12,760 bases of DNA, from NCBI GenBank assembly GCA_016201805.1, contig JACQCB010000196.1:1-12760 (forward strand). Reading direction: 5' to 3'. The translations under genes and the position numbers were made by a program. Of the stretch, positions 12,144 to 12,760 are shown piece by piece (within the stretch, counting starts at the first letter, position 1; each line of letters begins with the position of its first letter). Under the pieces are notes generated by a model that saw nothing but the letters and a program-made list of their open reading frames with translations, did not search any database and was not told the origin of the DNA. This DNA is from Nitrospirota bacterium (GTDB lineage Bacteria; Nitrospirota; Nitrospiria; Nitrospirales; Nitrospiraceae).

Positions 12144-12760
12144 GTGGCAGAGGGCGTTGCCGCACAGAGCAGACCGCCGGACGAAGAGTTGAAGGCCCTG
12201 AGCGACTCCTTCGAGTCCAAGCAGCCGCAGGACGTGTTGGCCTATGCCCTCGAGCACTATGCCTCCCGCATCGTCCTGGCCTGTAGTTTCGGCGCCGAGG
12301 ATGTGGCACTGGTAGACATGATCCACCGGCTCAATCCGCAGACGCCGCTCTTTTATCTGGACACGGATTTTTTATTTCCAGAGACCTACGCACTCCGGGA
12401 TCGCATCGTGGGCGCCTATCGTCTGCTCCCCAGCCAGGTGCTCCAGGTCAAGTCGCTGCTGACGCCCGATCAACAAGCCGCCCAGTATGGCGAGGCGCTC
12501 TGGACGCGCGACCCGGATCAATGCTGCCAGTTACGGAAAGTGGAGCCGTTGACCCGCGTGCTCAAGGGCTATGCCGCCTGGATCACCGGAATCCGCCGGG
12601 ACCAGGCCCCGACCAGGGCCACGGCCGGCTTCGTGGAATGGGACAAGAAGTTCCAGTTGGTCAAGTTCAATCCGCTGGCCAAGTGGACGGCGGCGGAAGT
12701 CTGGGCCTACATCAGGATCAACGAGGTGCCCTATAACCCGCTCCACGACCGCCATTACCC
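12144..12760 (+). CDS. cysH: Adenylyl-sulfate (APS) reductase, 3' truncated by window end
   Basis: This enzyme reduces APS (or PAPS) to sulfite with thioredoxin, feeding the reductase encoded just upstream. About 205 codons are visible. A nucleotide-binding ACSFGAEDVALVD and a FYLDTDFLFPETY strand appear in order. The pair Cys127-Cys128 in CCQLRKVEPL is the signature of the [4Fe-4S] APS reductases, as against PAPS reductases that lack it. ITGIRRDQAPTRA and FNPLAKWTAAEVWAYI follow. The second Cys pair and the catalytic ECGIH tail would lie beyond the window. GTG at 12144 is the start: TAGGAG, overlapping the sulfite reductase stop, sits five bases upstream, and no other start fits better. The 8-bp gap shows an operon with the upstream gene. 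Confidence 0.93.
   Translation, partial: MAEGVAAQSRPPDEELKALSDSFESKQPQDVLAYALEHYASRIVLACSFGAEDVALVDMIHRLNPQTPLFYLDTDFLFPETYALRDRIVGAYRLLPSQVLQVKSLLTPDQQAAQYGEALWTRDPDQCCQLRKVEPLTRVLKGYAAWITGIRRDQAPTRATAGFVEWDKKFQLVKFNPLAKWTAAEVWAYIRINEVPYNPLHDRHY

Overview
The window is about 12.8 kb of a high-GC bacterial chromosome carrying mostly housekeeping genes plus the start of a sulfur-assimilation cluster. Gene content and protein style suggest a Nitrospira-like member of the Nitrospirota: an archaeal-type phenylalanyl-tRNA synthetase, a CysI-like sulfite reductase fused to a TusA domain, and dense coding at high GC. This is inferred from memory of family features, not from a search, and I hold it with moderate confidence.

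Layout on the + strand, 1-4438: the 3' end of an RsmB-type 16S rRNA cytosine methyltransferase, then rpe (ribulose-phosphate 3-epimerase), then pheS and pheT. Both Phe-tRNA synthetase subunits have the archaeal/eukaryotic architecture rather than the usual bacterial one. The gap between pheS and pheT and the gap after pheT carry clustered GTCAC/GTGAC repeats with inverted copies.

On the - strand, 7802-4516, read right to left: tRNA-Val(GAC), an intrinsic-terminator hairpin, thrS, infC, rpmI and rplT. This is the classical thrS-infC-rpmI-rplT translation operon. Two regulatory oddities stand out. The terminator lies directly against the thrS start codon, so thrS transcripts that start at the tRNA promoter must read through it. 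infC has no canonical start codon in a sensible place and most likely starts at ATC behind a good Shine-Dalgarno, matching the rare-start autoregulation known for IF3 genes.

Further right, 8599-8006 (-), is a small Fis-like DNA-binding protein with a degenerate receiver-like N-terminus. It has a strong sigma70-type promoter overlapped by a perfect inverted repeat. About 500 bp of more AT-rich intergenic DNA follows.

The right end, 9100-12760 (+), holds a cysteine-free Rrf2-family regulator with its own promoter and palindromic operator candidate, an 833-residue sulfite reductase, and the 5' part of cysH (APS reductase, with the CC iron-sulfur motif). Together they form an assimilatory sulfate-reduction module: APS to sulfite to sulfide, probably controlled by the Rrf2 protein. 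The reductase is the most unusual object in the window. Both halves of its internal repeat keep a full CX5C...CX3C cluster motif, and it continues into a HEPN-like helical region and a TusA-like sulfur-carrier domain.
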